A DNA stretch of 58,744 nucleotides from Bacteroidales bacterium (lineage in GTDB: Bacteria; Bacteroidota; Bacteroidia; Bacteroidales; P3), in contig JAFSOU010000053.1 in the NCBI GenBank assembly GCA_017443265.1, positions 1 through 58,744 on the forward strand, given 5' to 3'. Position numbers and translations under genes: made by a program. Below, piece by piece: positions 24,716-34,955 of the stretch; positions within the stretch are counted from its first letter, which is position 1, and every line of letters starts with the position of its first letter. Below the pieces are notes generated by a model. That model made no database searches and had not been told where the DNA came from. It was given only the letters and a program-made list of their open reading frames with translations.

Positions 24716-26818
24716 ATGGCAACAACGGAATTATTCATCAGAAAGAGAGACGGCCGTCGCGAGGCTTTCTCCATCGAAAAGATAAAAACGGCTATCCGCA
24801 AGGCCTTCCTTGCTGCAGGCGGTTTCGCCACCGAAGAGGAGCTGGCAGCCATCCTCGGACGTGTGCGCGTGAACAACGACATGACCGTGGAAGAAATCCA
24901 GGACCAAGTGGAGACCGCCCTCATGGCCGAACGCTATTTCGTTGTTGCCAAAAACTACATCCTCTACCGCCAGCGCCACACCGAGGACCGCGAAACCCGC
25001 GAAAAAATCGAGTTCCTCACCAACTACTGCGACGCTTCCAACGCCGCCACCGGCTCCAAATACGACGCCAACGCCAACGTGGAACGCAAAAACATAGCCA
25101 CCCTCATCGGCGAGCTACCCAAGTCGAGTTTCATACGCATCAACCGCCGCCTGCTCACCGACCGCATCAAAGAAATGTACGGCAAAGAACTGAGCGACAA
25201 GTATATGTACTACCTGCTCAACCATTTTATCTACAAAAACGACGAAACCTCGCTTGCCAACTACTGCGCCTCCATAACCATGTACCCGTGGCTGCTCGAA
25301 GGCACCAAGCCCATCGGAGGCAACTCCATAGCTCCCACCAACCTGCGCTCGTTCTGCGGCGGGTTCATCAACCTCGTGTTCATAGTGTCGTCGATGCTCT
25401 CCGGCGCCTGCGCCACACCCGAGTTCCTTATGTATATGAACTACTTTGTGGGCAAGGAATACGGCAAGGACTACTACAAACGCGCCGACGAAATTGTGGA
25501 CCTCTCCATCAAGAAACGCTCCATCGACAAAGTCATCACCGACTGTTTCGAACAGATAGTTTATTCCATCAACCAGCCCACCGGCGCACGCAACTTCCAG
25601 TCGGTGTTCTGGAACGTGTCGTACTACGACCGTTACTATTTCGAGTCGATTTTCGGCGAATTTTACTTCCCCGACGGCTCCCAGCCCGACTGGGAAGGCC
25701 TTTCGTGGCTCCAGAAACGTTTCATGAAATGGTTCAACGCCGAACGCCAGCGTTGCGTGCTCACCTTCCCTGTGGAGACCATGGCACTGCTTAGCAAGGA
25801 CGGCGACGTGATGGACAAGGAATGGGGCGATTTCACCGCCGAGATGTACGCCGAAGGACACTCGTTTTTCACCTACATCAGCGACAACGCCGACTCTCTG
25901 GCCTCATGCTGCCGCCTGCGCAACGAGATACAGAACAACGGTTTCAGCTACACCCTCGGCGCCGGCGGAGTTTCCACTGGCTCCAAAAGCGTGCTTACGA
26001 TAAACATCAACCGCTGTGTGCAGTACGCCGTCAAGAATAACATGCACTACCTCACTTTCCTCGAAGAGATGGTGGACCTCTGCCACAAAGTGCAGACAGC
26101 CTACAACGAAAACCTCAAGGAGCTGCAGCGCAAAGGCATGCTGCCGCTGTTCGACGCCGGTTTCATCAACATCGGCCGCCAGTACCTCACCATCGGCGTA
26201 AACGGCATTGTGGAAGCCGCCGAATTCCTGAAAATCAAGATCAACGACAACCCCGAATACGCCGCCTTTGTGCAGGACGTGCTGGGACTCATCGAACGTT
26301 ACAACAAGAAATACCGCACCGACGAGCTGATGTTCAACTGCGAGATGATCCCCGCCGAGAACGTGGGCGTGAAACATGCCAAATGGGACCGCGAGGACGG
26401 GTACGAGGTGCACCGCGACTGCTACAACAGCTATTTCTACGTGGTGGAAGACCCCAATATCGACCCGATAGAGAAATTCCGCCTGCACGGCGAGAAATAC
26501 ATAAGCCACCTCACCGGAGGCTCGGCACTGCACCTCAACCTCGACGAACACCTGAGCAAGGCTCAATACCGCCAGCTGCTGCGCGTGGCCGCCAAGGAAG
26601 GCTGCAACTACTTCACTTTCAACATCCCCAACACAGTGTGCAACAAATGCGGACATATCGACAAACACCATCTGAAACAGTGTCCCGTTTGCGGCAGCAC
26701 CGATGTGGACTACCTAACACGTATCATCGGCTACCTGAAACGCGTTTCCAATTTCTCCGAACCCCGTCAGGAAGAAGCCGCTCGTCGTTACTACGCCAAA
26801 AACCCCGAACAATGCTGA
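24716..26818 (+). CDS. nrdD: Anaerobic ribonucleoside-triphosphate reductase
   Basis: This 700-residue glycyl radical enzyme makes deoxyribonucleotides in the absence of oxygen. An ATP-cone (about 4-95; FIRKRDGRREAF) provides allosteric control. The C terminus has the zinc site C642, C645, C656, C659 (CNKCG and CPVCG) and the glycyl radical at Gly672 in RIIGYL. The ATG at 24716 starts directly before the ATP-cone. The stop overlaps the start of nrdG by 7 bases, so translation is coupled. Its presence points to an anaerobic lifestyle. Confidence 0.96.
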   Translation: MATTELFIRKRDGRREAFSIEKIKTAIRKAFLAAGGFATEEELAAILGRVRVNNDMTVEEIQDQVETALMAERYFVVAKNYILYRQRHTEDRETREKIEFLTNYCDASNAATGSKYDANANVERKNIATLIGELPKSSFIRINRRLLTDRIKEMYGKELSDKYMYYLLNHFIYKNDETSLANYCASITMYPWLLEGTKPIGGNSIAPTNLRSFCGGFINLVFIVSSMLSGACATPEFLMYMNYFVGKEYGKDYYKRADEIVDLSIKKRSIDKVITDCFEQIVYSINQPTGARNFQSVFWNVSYYDRYYFESIFGEFYFPDGSQPDWEGLSWLQKRFMKWFNAERQRCVLTFPVETMALLSKDGDVMDKEWGDFTAEMYAEGHSFFTYISDNADSLASCCRLRNEIQNNGFSYTLGAGGVSTGSKSVLTININRCVQYAVKNNMHYLTFLEEMVDLCHKVQTAYNENLKELQRKGMLPLFDAGFINIGRQYLTIGVNGIVEAAEFLKIKINDNPEYAAFVQDVLGLIERYNKKYRTDELMFNCEMIPAENVGVKHAKWDREDGYEVHRDCYNSYFYVVEDPNIDPIEKFRLHGEKYISHLTGGSALHLNLDEHLSKAQYRQLLRVAAKEGCNYFTFNIPNTVCNKCGHIDKHHLKQCPVCGSTDVDYLTRIIGYLKRVSNFSEPRQEEAARRYYAKNPEQC

Positions 26819-27297
26819 AATTTGCCAACCACGATGTAGTATTTCAGGAGATTCCCGACCAAGTTACGCTGGCCATCAATATCTCCAACTGTCCCAACCA
26901 CTGCCCGGGTTGCCACAGCAAATACCTGTGGAAAGACGATGGTTGGGAGTTGGACAAAAATGCCCTTGATGGACTTATCAGCAAGAGCGACGGCATCACC
27001 TGCGTGTGCTTTATGGGTGGCGACCAAGCTCCGGCAGAAGTGTCGCAACTGGCAAGTTTTGTAAAGGAGAAATATCCCAAACTGAAAGTAGGCTGGTATT
27101 CAGGCAAGGAGGAAATTTCGCCCGCTATCGACATACGCCCATTCGACTACTTGAAAACCGGACGCTACGACGAAAAATACGGCCCGCTGAGCTCACCAAC
27201 CACCAACCAGCGCATGGTGAAACGCCTTGCCGACGGCCGTCTGGAGACCATAACCCACTTCTTCCAAAAACAGAAAAACCTCAACCCGCGCCATTAG
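26812..27297 (+). CDS. nrdG: Anaerobic ribonucleotide reductase activating protein
   Basis: This 161-residue radical SAM activase installs the glycyl radical on NrdD. The cluster motif is C27-x3-C31-x2-C34 (CPNHCPGC). It is compact, as NrdG proteins are, and ends in a basic tail. The ATG at 26812 lies inside the last codons of nrdD. The same frame is open further upstream, but only as a shadow of nrdD. The sequence near residue 67 (FMGGDQAP) replaces the usual GGEP-type motif, which agrees with the NrdG2-like branch. Confidence 0.92.
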   Translation: MLKFANHDVVFQEIPDQVTLAINISNCPNHCPGCHSKYLWKDDGWELDKNALDGLISKSDGITCVCFMGGDQAPAEVSQLASFVKEKYPKLKVGWYSGKEEISPAIDIRPFDYLKTGRYDEKYGPLSSPTTNQRMVKRLADGRLETITHFFQKQKNLNPRH

Positions 27298-27519
27298 TCG
27301 TAGAACCGATAGCCACGAAAAAAACGGCATAAAACCACTTGGTACCACAATTTTGGCTGACTGGCAAAATAAAATCAGGTTCACAAACCACCCGAAAAAA
27401 CTAATTTGCACAAAAGAACAGTGGCGGGTAACTGCCGTTGCCTCGCCTTTGTTGCAATTTAATACACTTTTTGCAATAATACACCCTTTTTTACGTTATA
27501 CAAGCAAAACCATTAAAAC
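27298..27519. other. Spacer between nrdG and ribE
   Basis: 222 bases without a gene. No FMN riboswitch pattern is visible ahead of ribE, and no clean TAnnTTTG element was found. The closest is the stretch TACACTTTTTG at about 27463-27473. Confidence 0.6.
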
Positions 27520-28131
27520 ATGTTTACAGGAATTATAGAAACTACGGCCAAGGTCGTAAAGATTGAAAAAGAGAACACCAACTACCATTTCACCCTCGAG
27601 GTGCCTTTCGGCGACGAACTGGCCATCGACCAGAGCATGGCCCACGACGGCTGCTGCCTCACCGTGGTGAAAGTGGACAAAGCTAAAAAACAATACGTGG
27701 TTACCGCCATGGACGAGACCATGCTGAAAACCAACCTCGGCACGTGGAAAGTGGGCACCGAAGTCAACGTGGAACGCTCCATGCGCATGGACGGCCGTTT
27801 CGACGGACATATAGTGCAAGGCCATGTGGACCAAACCGCCACATGCACCAAAGTAATCGACGACAACGGAAGCTGGCGTTTCTATTTTGAATACGACGCC
27901 AAAAACGCTCCCTCCATCACCGTGCCCAAAGGCTCCATCAGCATCAACGGTGTGAGCCTCACAGTAGTGGACTCCCAACCCGGAATGTTCAGCGTGGCTA
28001 TAATACCCTACACCTACAAAGTTACCAATTTCCACAACTTCCAGCCTGGCACCGTGGTGAACATCGAGTTCGATGTGTTCGGAAAATACGTACAGCGACT
28101 GCTGGAACAATACATGGAAGCAAAAAAATAA
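27520..28131 (+). CDS. ribE: Riboflavin synthase alpha chain
   Basis: This 203-residue enzyme dismutates two lumazines to riboflavin. Two lumazine-binding repeats are visible: the first opens MFTGIIETTAKV and contains HDGCCLTVV; the second begins near residue 100 with GHIVQGHVDQTA and contains SISINGVSLTVVD. Length and repeat structure are standard. It leads a five-gene run to ruvB with gaps of 15-22 bp. The rest of the riboflavin pathway is not in the window. Confidence 0.95.
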   Translation: MFTGIIETTAKVVKIEKENTNYHFTLEVPFGDELAIDQSMAHDGCCLTVVKVDKAKKQYVVTAMDETMLKTNLGTWKVGTEVNVERSMRMDGRFDGHIVQGHVDQTATCTKVIDDNGSWRFYFEYDAKNAPSITVPKGSISINGVSLTVVDSQPGMFSVAIIPYTYKVTNFHNFQPGTVVNIEFDVFGKYVQRLLEQYMEAKK

Positions 28132-28150
28132 CCATCGTTTTGCGGCAAAG

Positions 28151-29059
28151 ATGTTGAATAACTGCAAGTTGTGTCCCCGCCAGTGCGGTGCCGACCGCGA
28201 TGCCGGCAAAACAGGATTCTGCAACAGCACCGCCCTGCCTGCCGTTTCGTCGATTTGTGCGCACAAAGGCGAAGAGCCTGCGCTGTGCGGCGACAAAGGC
28301 GTGTGCAACCTCTTTTTCGCACACTGCAACATGCAATGCGTCTATTGTCAGAATTTCGACATAAGTCGCAACAACACAACACTTTGCCGATACAACACCA
28401 TTTCCGCCATTGCCGACCGCATTGCCGAGGTGCTGGCCACCACCGAAAACTTGCTGGGCTTTGTAAGTCCCTCGCACCAAACGCATTGCATCCCGACTAT
28501 TCTCGACGAACTGCATCGCCGTGGACTTCATCCCACAACTATCTACAACACAAACGCTTACGACTCGGTGGAAACACTCCGCCTGCTCGAGCCGTACATC
28601 GACATCTACCTGCCCGACTTCAAATACAGCGACAACCGCTTGGCGGAGCGTTACTCCCGCACTCCCGACTATTTCGAGCGTGCGTCGCAGGCCCTACTCG
28701 AGATGTACCGTCAGAAAGGCTCCACACTTATCACCGACGACCGCGATGTGGCCGCTTCGGGGTTGATAATCAGGCATCTGGTACTGCCGGGATGTGCCGA
28801 GAACTCAAAAAACGCACTGCGGTGGATTGCCGAAAACTTGTCAACAAACGTACATCTGTCGCTTATGGCGCAGTATTATCCGCCGAAAGGTGTGGATAAC
28901 CTGCCCGACAAACTTGACGGCTTTCTGAGCGGAAACGAGTACGACGATGTGCGGGCCTATGCCCAAAATCTCGGCTTCCACAGGGGATGGGAGCAGGAGC
29001 TTTCGCAAAAGGTAGTGTACCGGCCACATTTTGAAAACAACGACTCTTTCGAACAATAA
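28151..29059 (+). CDS. PflX-like radical SAM protein (COG1313 type)
   Basis: This 302-residue protein opens with a cysteine-rich segment, NNCKLCPRQCGADR, and has the radical SAM cluster motif C59-x3-C63-x2-C66 (CNMQCVYC). It resembles pyruvate formate-lyase activating enzymes of the PflX branch, whose targets are not established. The ATG at 28151 is chosen because it starts directly before the cysteine-rich segment; an upstream ATG at 28073 would overlap ribE by 59 bases. It lies 19 bp after ribE. Its own target is unknown; NrdD already has NrdG. Confidence 0.88.
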   Translation: MLNNCKLCPRQCGADRDAGKTGFCNSTALPAVSSICAHKGEEPALCGDKGVCNLFFAHCNMQCVYCQNFDISRNNTTLCRYNTISAIADRIAEVLATTENLLGFVSPSHQTHCIPTILDELHRRGLHPTTIYNTNAYDSVETLRLLEPYIDIYLPDFKYSDNRLAERYSRTPDYFERASQALLEMYRQKGSTLITDDRDVAASGLIIRHLVLPGCAENSKNALRWIAENLSTNVHLSLMAQYYPPKGVDNLPDKLDGFLSGNEYDDVRAYAQNLGFHRGWEQELSQKVVYRPHFENNDSFEQ

Positions 29060-29075
29060 CCTGAAACACAGTATT

Positions 29076-29633
29076 ATGGCATACAATTCATTAAAATCGA
29101 ACATCTCTCTTTCCGACGTGTCGTTTATATTGGATAGTTTTGAAATACTGACATTTATCACTGCTCCAACATTGCAGAGCTACCAGTTTGTTGCGGCTTT
29201 GAACAAAATGCTCGACATAGATATGTACAACAACGGTGTTATAATGCTGACAAGGAAAAAACAGACTTTTTCGTCCATAATCTATTCAGCCATAGATAAT
29301 CAGGAGTTGTTTTATGTGCTGCTCGACATACGAAACAGCAACCTCGACAAAGCCTTGAAATCGTACGACAAGATGTTGTTAATAAGCGGCGACTACAACA
29401 AACCGAAACCGGCCAAGATGCTCGAAAACGAGTTCCAGCTATATCTGCCCGACACCATCGACTGCCGCCGCTTGGATTTTTCAAACGTGAACAAAAGTAT
29501 GGAAAGCCTTGTAAAACTGTTCAACGGCGACAAAAACAACGAGGGATTGCTGTACCAGATAGAGATGCACCTGAAAGAGCAGATGTTCTTGGATGAGATG
29601 TCGGACAACGACAACAATGACTTAATAATATGA
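29076..29633 (+). CDS. Cytoplasmic protein, unknown function
   Basis: This 185-residue protein has no signal peptide or membrane segment. It is a mixed helical/strand protein with FILDSFEILTFITAP near 20-34 and an acidic tail ending DNDNNDLII. Its outline recalls the small IPExxxVDY-type Bacteroidetes proteins, but that motif is not present, so I do not assign it. The ATG at 29076 is 16 bp after the radical SAM gene; a start at 29031 would overlap that gene. It sits inside the ribE-ruvB run. Confidence 0.65.
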   Translation: MAYNSLKSNISLSDVSFILDSFEILTFITAPTLQSYQFVAALNKMLDIDMYNNGVIMLTRKKQTFSSIIYSAIDNQELFYVLLDIRNSNLDKALKSYDKMLLISGDYNKPKPAKMLENEFQLYLPDTIDCRRLDFSNVNKSMESLVKLFNGDKNNEGLLYQIEMHLKEQMFLDEMSDNDNNDLII

Positions 29634-29655
29634 CAAAATTTATACTTTTTCAAAG

Positions 29656-30576
29656 ATGAAAAATTGGATATTACTATTTTTAAAGGGCATGGCCATGGGC
29701 GCCTCCGACGTGGTCCCGGGCGTGTCGGGCGGCACAATAGCCTTCATTACAGGTATTTACGAACGGCTTATCCACGCCATCAAAAGCATAAACTTGGCCA
29801 ACCTGAAACTCTTTTTCACAGGCCGTTTCCGCGAATTTTGGAAAAACATCGACGGATGGTTCCTTGTGTGCGTGGTGGCAGGCATAGGCGTGAGTTTTCT
29901 GTCGCTTGCCAAGCTCATAACCATGCTGCTCAACGAATATCCGCAGTACGTATGGTCGTTTTTCTTCGGACTTATCTTGGCCTCCACCATTTTTGTGGGC
30001 CGCGATGTAAAATGGAACTGGAAAACAGTTCTGGCTTTCGTGGTTTTCGCCGTACTGTCGTTTTTCATCACCTCGCCCGAAAACGAACCCCTGTCGCAAA
30101 GCAGCTCCTATTGGTACATCTTCCTCTGTGGAGCCATAGCCATTTGCGCCATGATTCTGCCGGGCATCTCGGGTAGTTTCATCCTTGTTTTGCTGGGGCA
30201 ATATACCTTTATGCTCAACGCATTGTCGGAACTGCAGGTGGTGATAATCCTCGTCTTTGCAGCCGGCGCAGTGATAGGCATAGTGTCGTTCTCGCACGTT
30301 TTGAACTGGCTTTTCGAGCATTTCAAGCAGATAACCCTCGCCTCGCTGGCCGGTTTCATGTTCGGGTCGCTAAACAAGATATGGCCGTGGAAAAACACCC
30401 TCACTTGGTACGACCATCACGGCAAGATGGAACCCCTCACACAGGAGAACATACTCCCGCAAATCGACTCTTCGTTCTGGATTTCGGTGGCACTCATCGT
30501 GGCAGGACTTGTGTTGATTTTCCTTATCGAACTCATTGCCAAAAAGATGCGCAAGCCCGAAACTGTGGTTGAATAA
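29656..30576 (+). CDS. DUF368 integral membrane protein
   Basis: This 306-residue multi-pass protein begins with the DUF368 signature: KGMAMGASDVVPGVSGGT at about 10-27, repeated in part by CAMILPGISGSF at about 164-175. About eight membrane segments are predicted. Members of the family have been proposed to translocate polyprenyl phosphate lipid carriers across the membrane in some bacteria, but a role here is inference. It lies 22 bp after the unknown gene and 15 bp before ruvB. Confidence 0.9.
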   Translation: MKNWILLFLKGMAMGASDVVPGVSGGTIAFITGIYERLIHAIKSINLANLKLFFTGRFREFWKNIDGWFLVCVVAGIGVSFLSLAKLITMLLNEYPQYVWSFFFGLILASTIFVGRDVKWNWKTVLAFVVFAVLSFFITSPENEPLSQSSSYWYIFLCGAIAICAMILPGISGSFILVLLGQYTFMLNALSELQVVIILVFAAGAVIGIVSFSHVLNWLFEHFKQITLASLAGFMFGSLNKIWPWKNTLTWYDHHGKMEPLTQENILPQIDSSFWISVALIVAGLVLIFLIELIAKKMRKPETVVE

Positions 30577-30591
30577 CAAAAACTTTTATAT

Positions 30592-31623
30592 ATGAACTCC
30601 AATTTAGACGCCACCGGCAAAAGTCAGACCAACAAGGAACGCGAAGTGGAACGTGCCTTGCGTCCGAGCCATTTCGACAGCTTTGCCGGACAGCAGCAGA
30701 TTATCGATAACTTGAAAATCTTCGTGCAGGCTGCCAAGGACCGTGGCGAACCCCTCGACCACCTGCTCCTGCACGGACCTCCGGGCTTGGGCAAGACCAC
30801 CCTTTCGCACATCATCGCCAACGAGCTGGGCGTAGGCCTGAAAATGACCTCCGGCCCTGTGCTCGACAAACCCGGCGAACTGGCGGGCATACTCACCAAT
30901 CTGGAGCCCAACGATGTGCTTTTCATCGACGAAATTCACCGCCTTTCGCCCATAGTGGAGGAGTATCTCTATTCCGCCATGGAGGACTATCGTATTGATA
31001 TTATGATAGAAACGGGTCCTAGCGCCCGAAGCGTGCAGATAACCCTCAACCCCTTCACCCTTATCGGGGCCACCACACGGTCGGGACTGCTCACAGCCCC
31101 GCTGCGGTCGAGGTTCGGCATCACCTCGCGGTTGCAATACTATGATGTTGATACACTTACCAAAATTATCCAGCGTTCGGCAGGCCTTTTGGACGTGCCC
31201 ATCACCAGCGAGTCGGCCATAGAGATAGCCCGTCGCAGCCGTGGCACCCCCCGTATCGCCAACCTGCTTTTGCGCCGTGTGCGCGACTTTGCACAGGTGA
31301 AAGGCGACGGCACCATAACCCTCGAGATAGCCCGCTACGCCCTGCAGGCACTCAATGTGGACAAGCACGGCCTCGACGAGATGGACAACCGCATACTTAG
31401 CGTGATTATCGACAAATTCAAAGGCGGTCCTGTGGGACTTAGCACCATTGCCACCGCCGTTGGCGAGGACCAGGGAACCATAGAAGAGGTGTACGAGCCG
31501 TTCCTGATACAGGAGGGTTACCTTATGCGCACCCCGCGCGGACGTGAGGTAACGCCTTTGGCCTACCAGCACCTCGGTAAAGCGCGTTTCTCCGCCGACC
31601 AAGGGGAGTTGGAGCTTTTCTGA
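30592..31623 (+). CDS. ruvB: Holliday junction branch migration ATPase RuvB
   Basis: This 343-residue AAA+ motor drives branch migration of Holliday junctions together with RuvA. Walker A is GPPGLGKTT at 62-70 and Walker B is LFIDEIH, with D113 and E114. The arginine-finger and sensor segments follow in [18 protein letters not shown]. The C-terminal winged helix (about 265-340) includes [15 protein letters not shown]. The length is normal. It is the last gene of the ribE run and is followed by a terminator. Confidence 0.97.
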   Translation: MNSNLDATGKSQTNKEREVERALRPSHFDSFAGQQQIIDNLKIFVQAAKDRGEPLDHLLLHGPPGLGKTTLSHIIANELGVGLKMTSGPVLDKPGELAGILTNLEPNDVLFIDEIHRLSPIVEEYLYSAMEDYRIDIMIETGPSARSVQITLNPFTLIGATTRSGLLTAPLRSRFGITSRLQYYDVDTLTKIIQRSAGLLDVPITSESAIEIARRSRGTPRIANLLLRRVRDFAQVKGDGTITLEIARYALQALNVDKHGLDEMDNRILSVIIDKFKGGPVGLSTIATAVGEDQGTIEEVYEPFLIQEGYLMRTPRGREVTPLAYQHLGKARFSADQGELELF

Positions 31624-31636
31624 AAATAACAGAACA

Positions 31637-31673
31637 CAAAAAAAGCGTGCCTTCAAAAAGGCACGCTTTTTTG
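31637..31673. terminator. Bidirectional terminator between ruvB and the S8 protease
   Basis: GCGTGCC (31645-31651) and GGCACGC (31660-31666), preceded by an A run and followed by a T run, serve the convergent genes on both sides. Confidence 0.88.
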
Positions 31674-31693
31674 TTATAAAAGGTTGTGGCGTT

Positions 31694-34600
31694 TTATTTC
31701 ACCACAAAAGTCTTGCGGCCGCTTTGACCGTTGGTGTTGGTAGCGGAAATCACATACACGCCTTTGGCAAAGTCGCCCACGGGTATGTCAATCTTTTTCT
31801 CGCCTTTGGCGGTGATTTTTGCCACCTCTTTGCCGAGCATGTTATAAACGGTTATCGTCTCTATGTCAGTGCCTTCCACAGTGAGTTTCGACTGCGAGGA
31901 AACGGGGTTGGGGTAGATACGGAACTGCATCTCGTCGGCAGTGGTGATGGAAGCCCCCGTGCATTCCACCATTATCCAAAGGCTGTCCACACATCCGTTT
32001 TCGGTGGTTACAACTACGGAGTAACGTGTTGGCTCTGTGGGTGAAACTGTGATGGAGCGGCTGGTGTCGCCGGTGTTCCAAAGATATGTCTGGAAAGTGT
32101 TTGTAACAGTCAGTGTGGCTGTGCTGTGCGGCACTTGCAATGTCCGTCTGTCACGATCGGCCACCTGTCCGGTCTGATCTCTAATTTCGACGAAGGGTAC
32201 ATTATATAAAAATACGTTCATCGAATCGAAGGCGGGACAAAGGCCTGTGCTGTCGATGCGTACCATACAGGGTTGCCAATGGGCCATTGGTTCAAAAGTA
32301 ACACTTGCTGTGGTGTCGTGTCTTCCCGTATATGGAGCATACCAAAAATAAGAATCTCCCCCTCCGGCAGTAATGGTAACAAGTTGGCCAGGGCACACAT
32401 GGGTGTCGTTGCTAATAGTAGGAGTTACGTATCTTTTAACGGTTACGGTAACGCTGTCGGTTATGTCGCAGTAGTTGGGGGTGCTGCTTATCACGGTGTA
32501 TGTAGTCGTTGTAGCAGGTGTTACAGTTATTGTCGCAGCGGTGTCGCCATTACTCCAAAGTTGCGTGGTGCCGCCGGAGACCGAAAGTCTTACGCTATCG
32601 CCTGTACATATTGCGGTGTCGTTGCTTATGGTGGTGCTAAAGCGTTGTCTCACAGTTATTGAAATAGTATCGGACCACGGGCTAAAATAACCGCCCACGG
32701 AGTCAACCCTTACGCTGAAAGAGCCTGCTGTGGAGGCGGTTATACTTTGTGTGGTGTCGCCAGTGTTCCATTGGTAGTGCAGATAGCCTGCCGGTGCCGA
32801 AATGGTTATGCTTTGTCCGGCACAGATGGCGGTGTCGGCAGAGGGGCTGAGCACAGGTTTGCGCGGAATCCGGGACAATATGGTCTGAATGCCACCGTAG
32901 GCGTTGATTTTGCCCCAGCCCCATTGGGCGCTGCCGTTGGCGGGGATGGTGCCTGTATTGGCGTCGGTGATGGCGGTGGTGCGCATCAGTTCCTTCACTT
33001 GTGAATAGGTGAGTTCGGGGTAGGCTTCCATCCATAAGGCCACAATGCCGGTTACGGCAGGGCATGACATGGAGGTGCCCTGCATCATGCCCCAATAGAA
33101 GGTGTCGCGTCCGCTAACCTGCACATCGGTAATCATGTTGCTCGATTCGTTGTAACGGCTGTCGTAGTAGTTGTACGACGAACGTATCAGAGCGCCGGGA
33201 CCGGTTATTTCGGGTTTGTTGAGGCTGGGGTTAAGTCCGGGGCCTATGCTCGAGAAATAAGAGCGCCCGCCTATGGAATAGCGATAAGAAAGGTTGTAGT
33301 AATAGCCTGCATACGTGGTCCACGAGCATTTGGTGTTGTAGGAGGCCACCATAGTGCTGGCTTTGCCCGAAGCTTTGTTGTTCGAAGTGTAGTTGGAATT
33401 GCCGGCAGTTGCTGCGGTGCCGCCGATAAAGTAACCGCTGTTGTTCCACATGTGTACTGTTCCCGAGGTGGCTTCGATCCTTATAATAATACTCATGGCC
33501 CCTGTGGGCAGCCTGCTGCCATTCAGCGAAAGATATACGTGTGGTTTGCCGTTGTAATAGTTGCTGTCTTCCACATAGTAACTCACAGAGCCATTGTTGC
33601 CAAGATTAAAATTAGTTGTATAGTTAACGGTGTTCGCTGTGTTGAGTACCAGCGGGTACGAAAGGCTGTTCAGGGTGGAGTTGGAGCTTGTGCTGTCAAC
33701 AACAGCCACTTTCACTCTGAAATTGTGCCCTACTTCGCCCCATATATCAACCGTGCCCGACAATTTGTTGCTGCCGTTGGTTTTTATAGCAAAGGTGCGA
33801 ATGCTGGAGTCCTGGTTTGTGAAAGACTTGCTCAGGTGAATAGGTTCATCCCCTTCGTTGCCTGCCGACACCATCAGTGCTGCGCCTTTGGTGTAAACTT
33901 CGTCAAAAAGGTAATCAGTGAAAAGTTCGTTGTAGTCGGAGCCGTCGTGGGGTCCCACGTGGTTGCCCAAGCTCATGTTCACCACACAGGGCTTGCCTAC
34001 AGACTGGGCGTAATCCAAAATATATTCGAGACCGTCCAGAACATCGTACGACGACATTGTTGTTGCTACAAACACAAGGTCGCTCTCGGGGGCCATGCCT
34101 TTGTATTTTTTCATGGAGTTTTGCGTGGTGCCGCCGCCTGCCGCCATACCTGCCACGTGCGAGCCGTGACTCTGGTTGTTGTGGCTGTAGTGTGCCGCCA
34201 TTATTGCCGCTTGGGTGGTAAACTCACTTCCATAGTTGAAGCCCGAAGGGGGAGTGCCGTTGGTGTCGTTCTGGTCCCACACACGTTTCACACGGAATGT
34301 GGTACCTGTGCTGTCGTAGAAATTCAGATGGTTGTAGTGAAAGCCGATGTCGATAATTCCAACCACCACGCCTTTGCCGGTGTAGCCGCGAGGCAGGTTG
34401 TAGCCCGAATGAACCAGGTTGGCGCGTGTTGTAATCTTGGCGCTGTCCATCATAGGTACATTTTTCTCGCCAACCTCAATATAGTCGGCAATGCCCGAAT
34501 TGATGAAACGGACATAATTTTTTACGGGTATGTTCACCGTCATGAACGGGAGTACACGTTTGCCGTTGAAAAGCACTCCGTACTCTGCTGCCAAGTCGCG

Positions 34601-34870
34601 TTTGTCGGCTTTGATGTCGGCGAAAGCGCCCACATACAGCTCCGATTTTATCTTTCGTAAACCGTAGCGGTCTTTCATTTCCTGCGAGATGTTTTTCATC
34701 GAAGGGTCGGTTTTCTCATGCTGCATCAGGTCAACGTAGAGAAACGCCGAAAGTCCCGACATGCGGCAGGTATTCGCCTTTTTGACAACAGGTTTTTCTG
34801 TTGTCGAAGTCTGTGCGTTGGCGGAAACAAACAAGAGTGCCGCACAAGCAATAATCAACGCTTTTTTCAT
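31694..34870 (-). CDS. S8 (subtilisin-like) protease with T9SS sorting domain
   Basis: This 1058-residue secreted serine protease has a signal peptide (about 1-20, ending VSANAQ) and a subtilisin domain with Asp174 (GIIDIG), His235 (SHGSHVAG), the oxyanion Asn338 (SAGNEG) and Ser600 (GTSMSCP). About 330 residues of Ig-like/PKD-like repeats follow (four or five copies of a unit with C-x-G near its start and W-x-T/N-G-D). The last 75 residues form a type A T9SS sorting domain (IYPNPVSSQSKLTVEGT, then GVYVISATNTNGQ, ending TFVVK). The start at 34870 replaces a longer ORF beginning at 34999, because it gives the signal peptide and follows the promoter. It is a tandem paralog of the gene at 35011-40242. 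Confidence 0.92.
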   Translation of the reverse strand: MKKALIIACAALLFVSANAQTSTTEKPVVKKANTCRMSGLSAFLYVDLMQHEKTDPSMKNISQEMKDRYGLRKIKSELYVGAFADIKADKRDLAAEYGVLFNGKRVLPFMTVNIPVKNYVRFINSGIADYIEVGEKNVPMMDSAKITTRANLVHSGYNLPRGYTGKGVVVGIIDIGFHYNHLNFYDSTGTTFRVKRVWDQNDTNGTPPSGFNYGSEFTTQAAIMAAHYSHNNQSHGSHVAGMAAGGGTTQNSMKKYKGMAPESDLVFVATTMSSYDVLDGLEYILDYAQSVGKPCVVNMSLGNHVGPHDGSDYNELFTDYLFDEVYTKGAALMVSAGNEGDEPIHLSKSFTNQDSSIRTFAIKTNGSNKLSGTVDIWGEVGHNFRVKVAVVDSTSSNSTLNSLSYPLVLNTANTVNYTTNFNLGNNGSVSYYVEDSNYYNGKPHVYLSLNGSRLPTGAMSIIIRIEATSGTVHMWNNSGYFIGGTAATAGNSNYTSNNKASGKASTMVASYNTKCSWTTYAGYYYNLSYRYSIGGRSYFSSIGPGLNPSLNKPEITGPGALIRSSYNYYDSRYNESSNMITDVQVSGRDTFYWGMMQGTSMSCPAVTGIVALWMEAYPELTYSQVKELMRTTAITDANTGTIPANGSAQWGWGKINAYGGIQTILSRIPRKPVLSPSADTAICAGQSITISAPAGYLHYQWNTGDTTQSITASTAGSFSVRVDSVGGYFSPWSDTISITVRQRFSTTISNDTAICTGDSVRLSVSGGTTQLWSNGDTAATITVTPATTTTYTVISSTPNYCDITDSVTVTVKRYVTPTISNDTHVCPGQLVTITAGGGDSYFWYAPYTGRHDTTASVTFEPMAHWQPCMVRIDSTGLCPAFDSMNVFLYNVPFVEIRDQTGQVADRDRRTLQVPHSTATLTVTNTFQTYLWNTGDTSRSITVSPTEPTRYSVVVTTENGCVDSLWIMVECTGASITTADEMQFRIYPNPVSSQSKLTVEGTDIETITVYNMLGKEVAKITAKGEKKIDIPVGDFAKGVYVISATNTNGQSGRKTFVVK

Positions 34871-34906
34871 TTTTGAACTGTGTTTTAATGTGTTATTTTT
34901 CAGTTG

Positions 34907-34914
34907 CAAAGATA
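34907..34914 (-). promoter_or_regulatory. -7 promoter element for the S8 protease at 34870
   Basis: Reads TATCTTTG on the minus strand, 37 bases upstream of the ATG. This placement excludes the longer start at 34999. Confidence 0.6.
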
Positions 34915-34955
34915 CAAAAAAAATCGCTTTTGGCAAAAAAAATGTTTGTGCCGAC

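Noticed and set aside
26383..26811. N-terminal extension of NrdG by 143 codons
   Set aside because: This part is a frame-shifted shadow of nrdD and is arginine/proline-rich; NrdG proteins start at the ATG at 26812.
27298..27519. FMN riboswitch ahead of ribE
   Set aside because: No conserved FMN-element helices are recognisable in the 222-base spacer.
29076..29633. Assignment as an IPExxxVDY family protein
   Set aside because: The overall outline is similar but the defining motif is not present.
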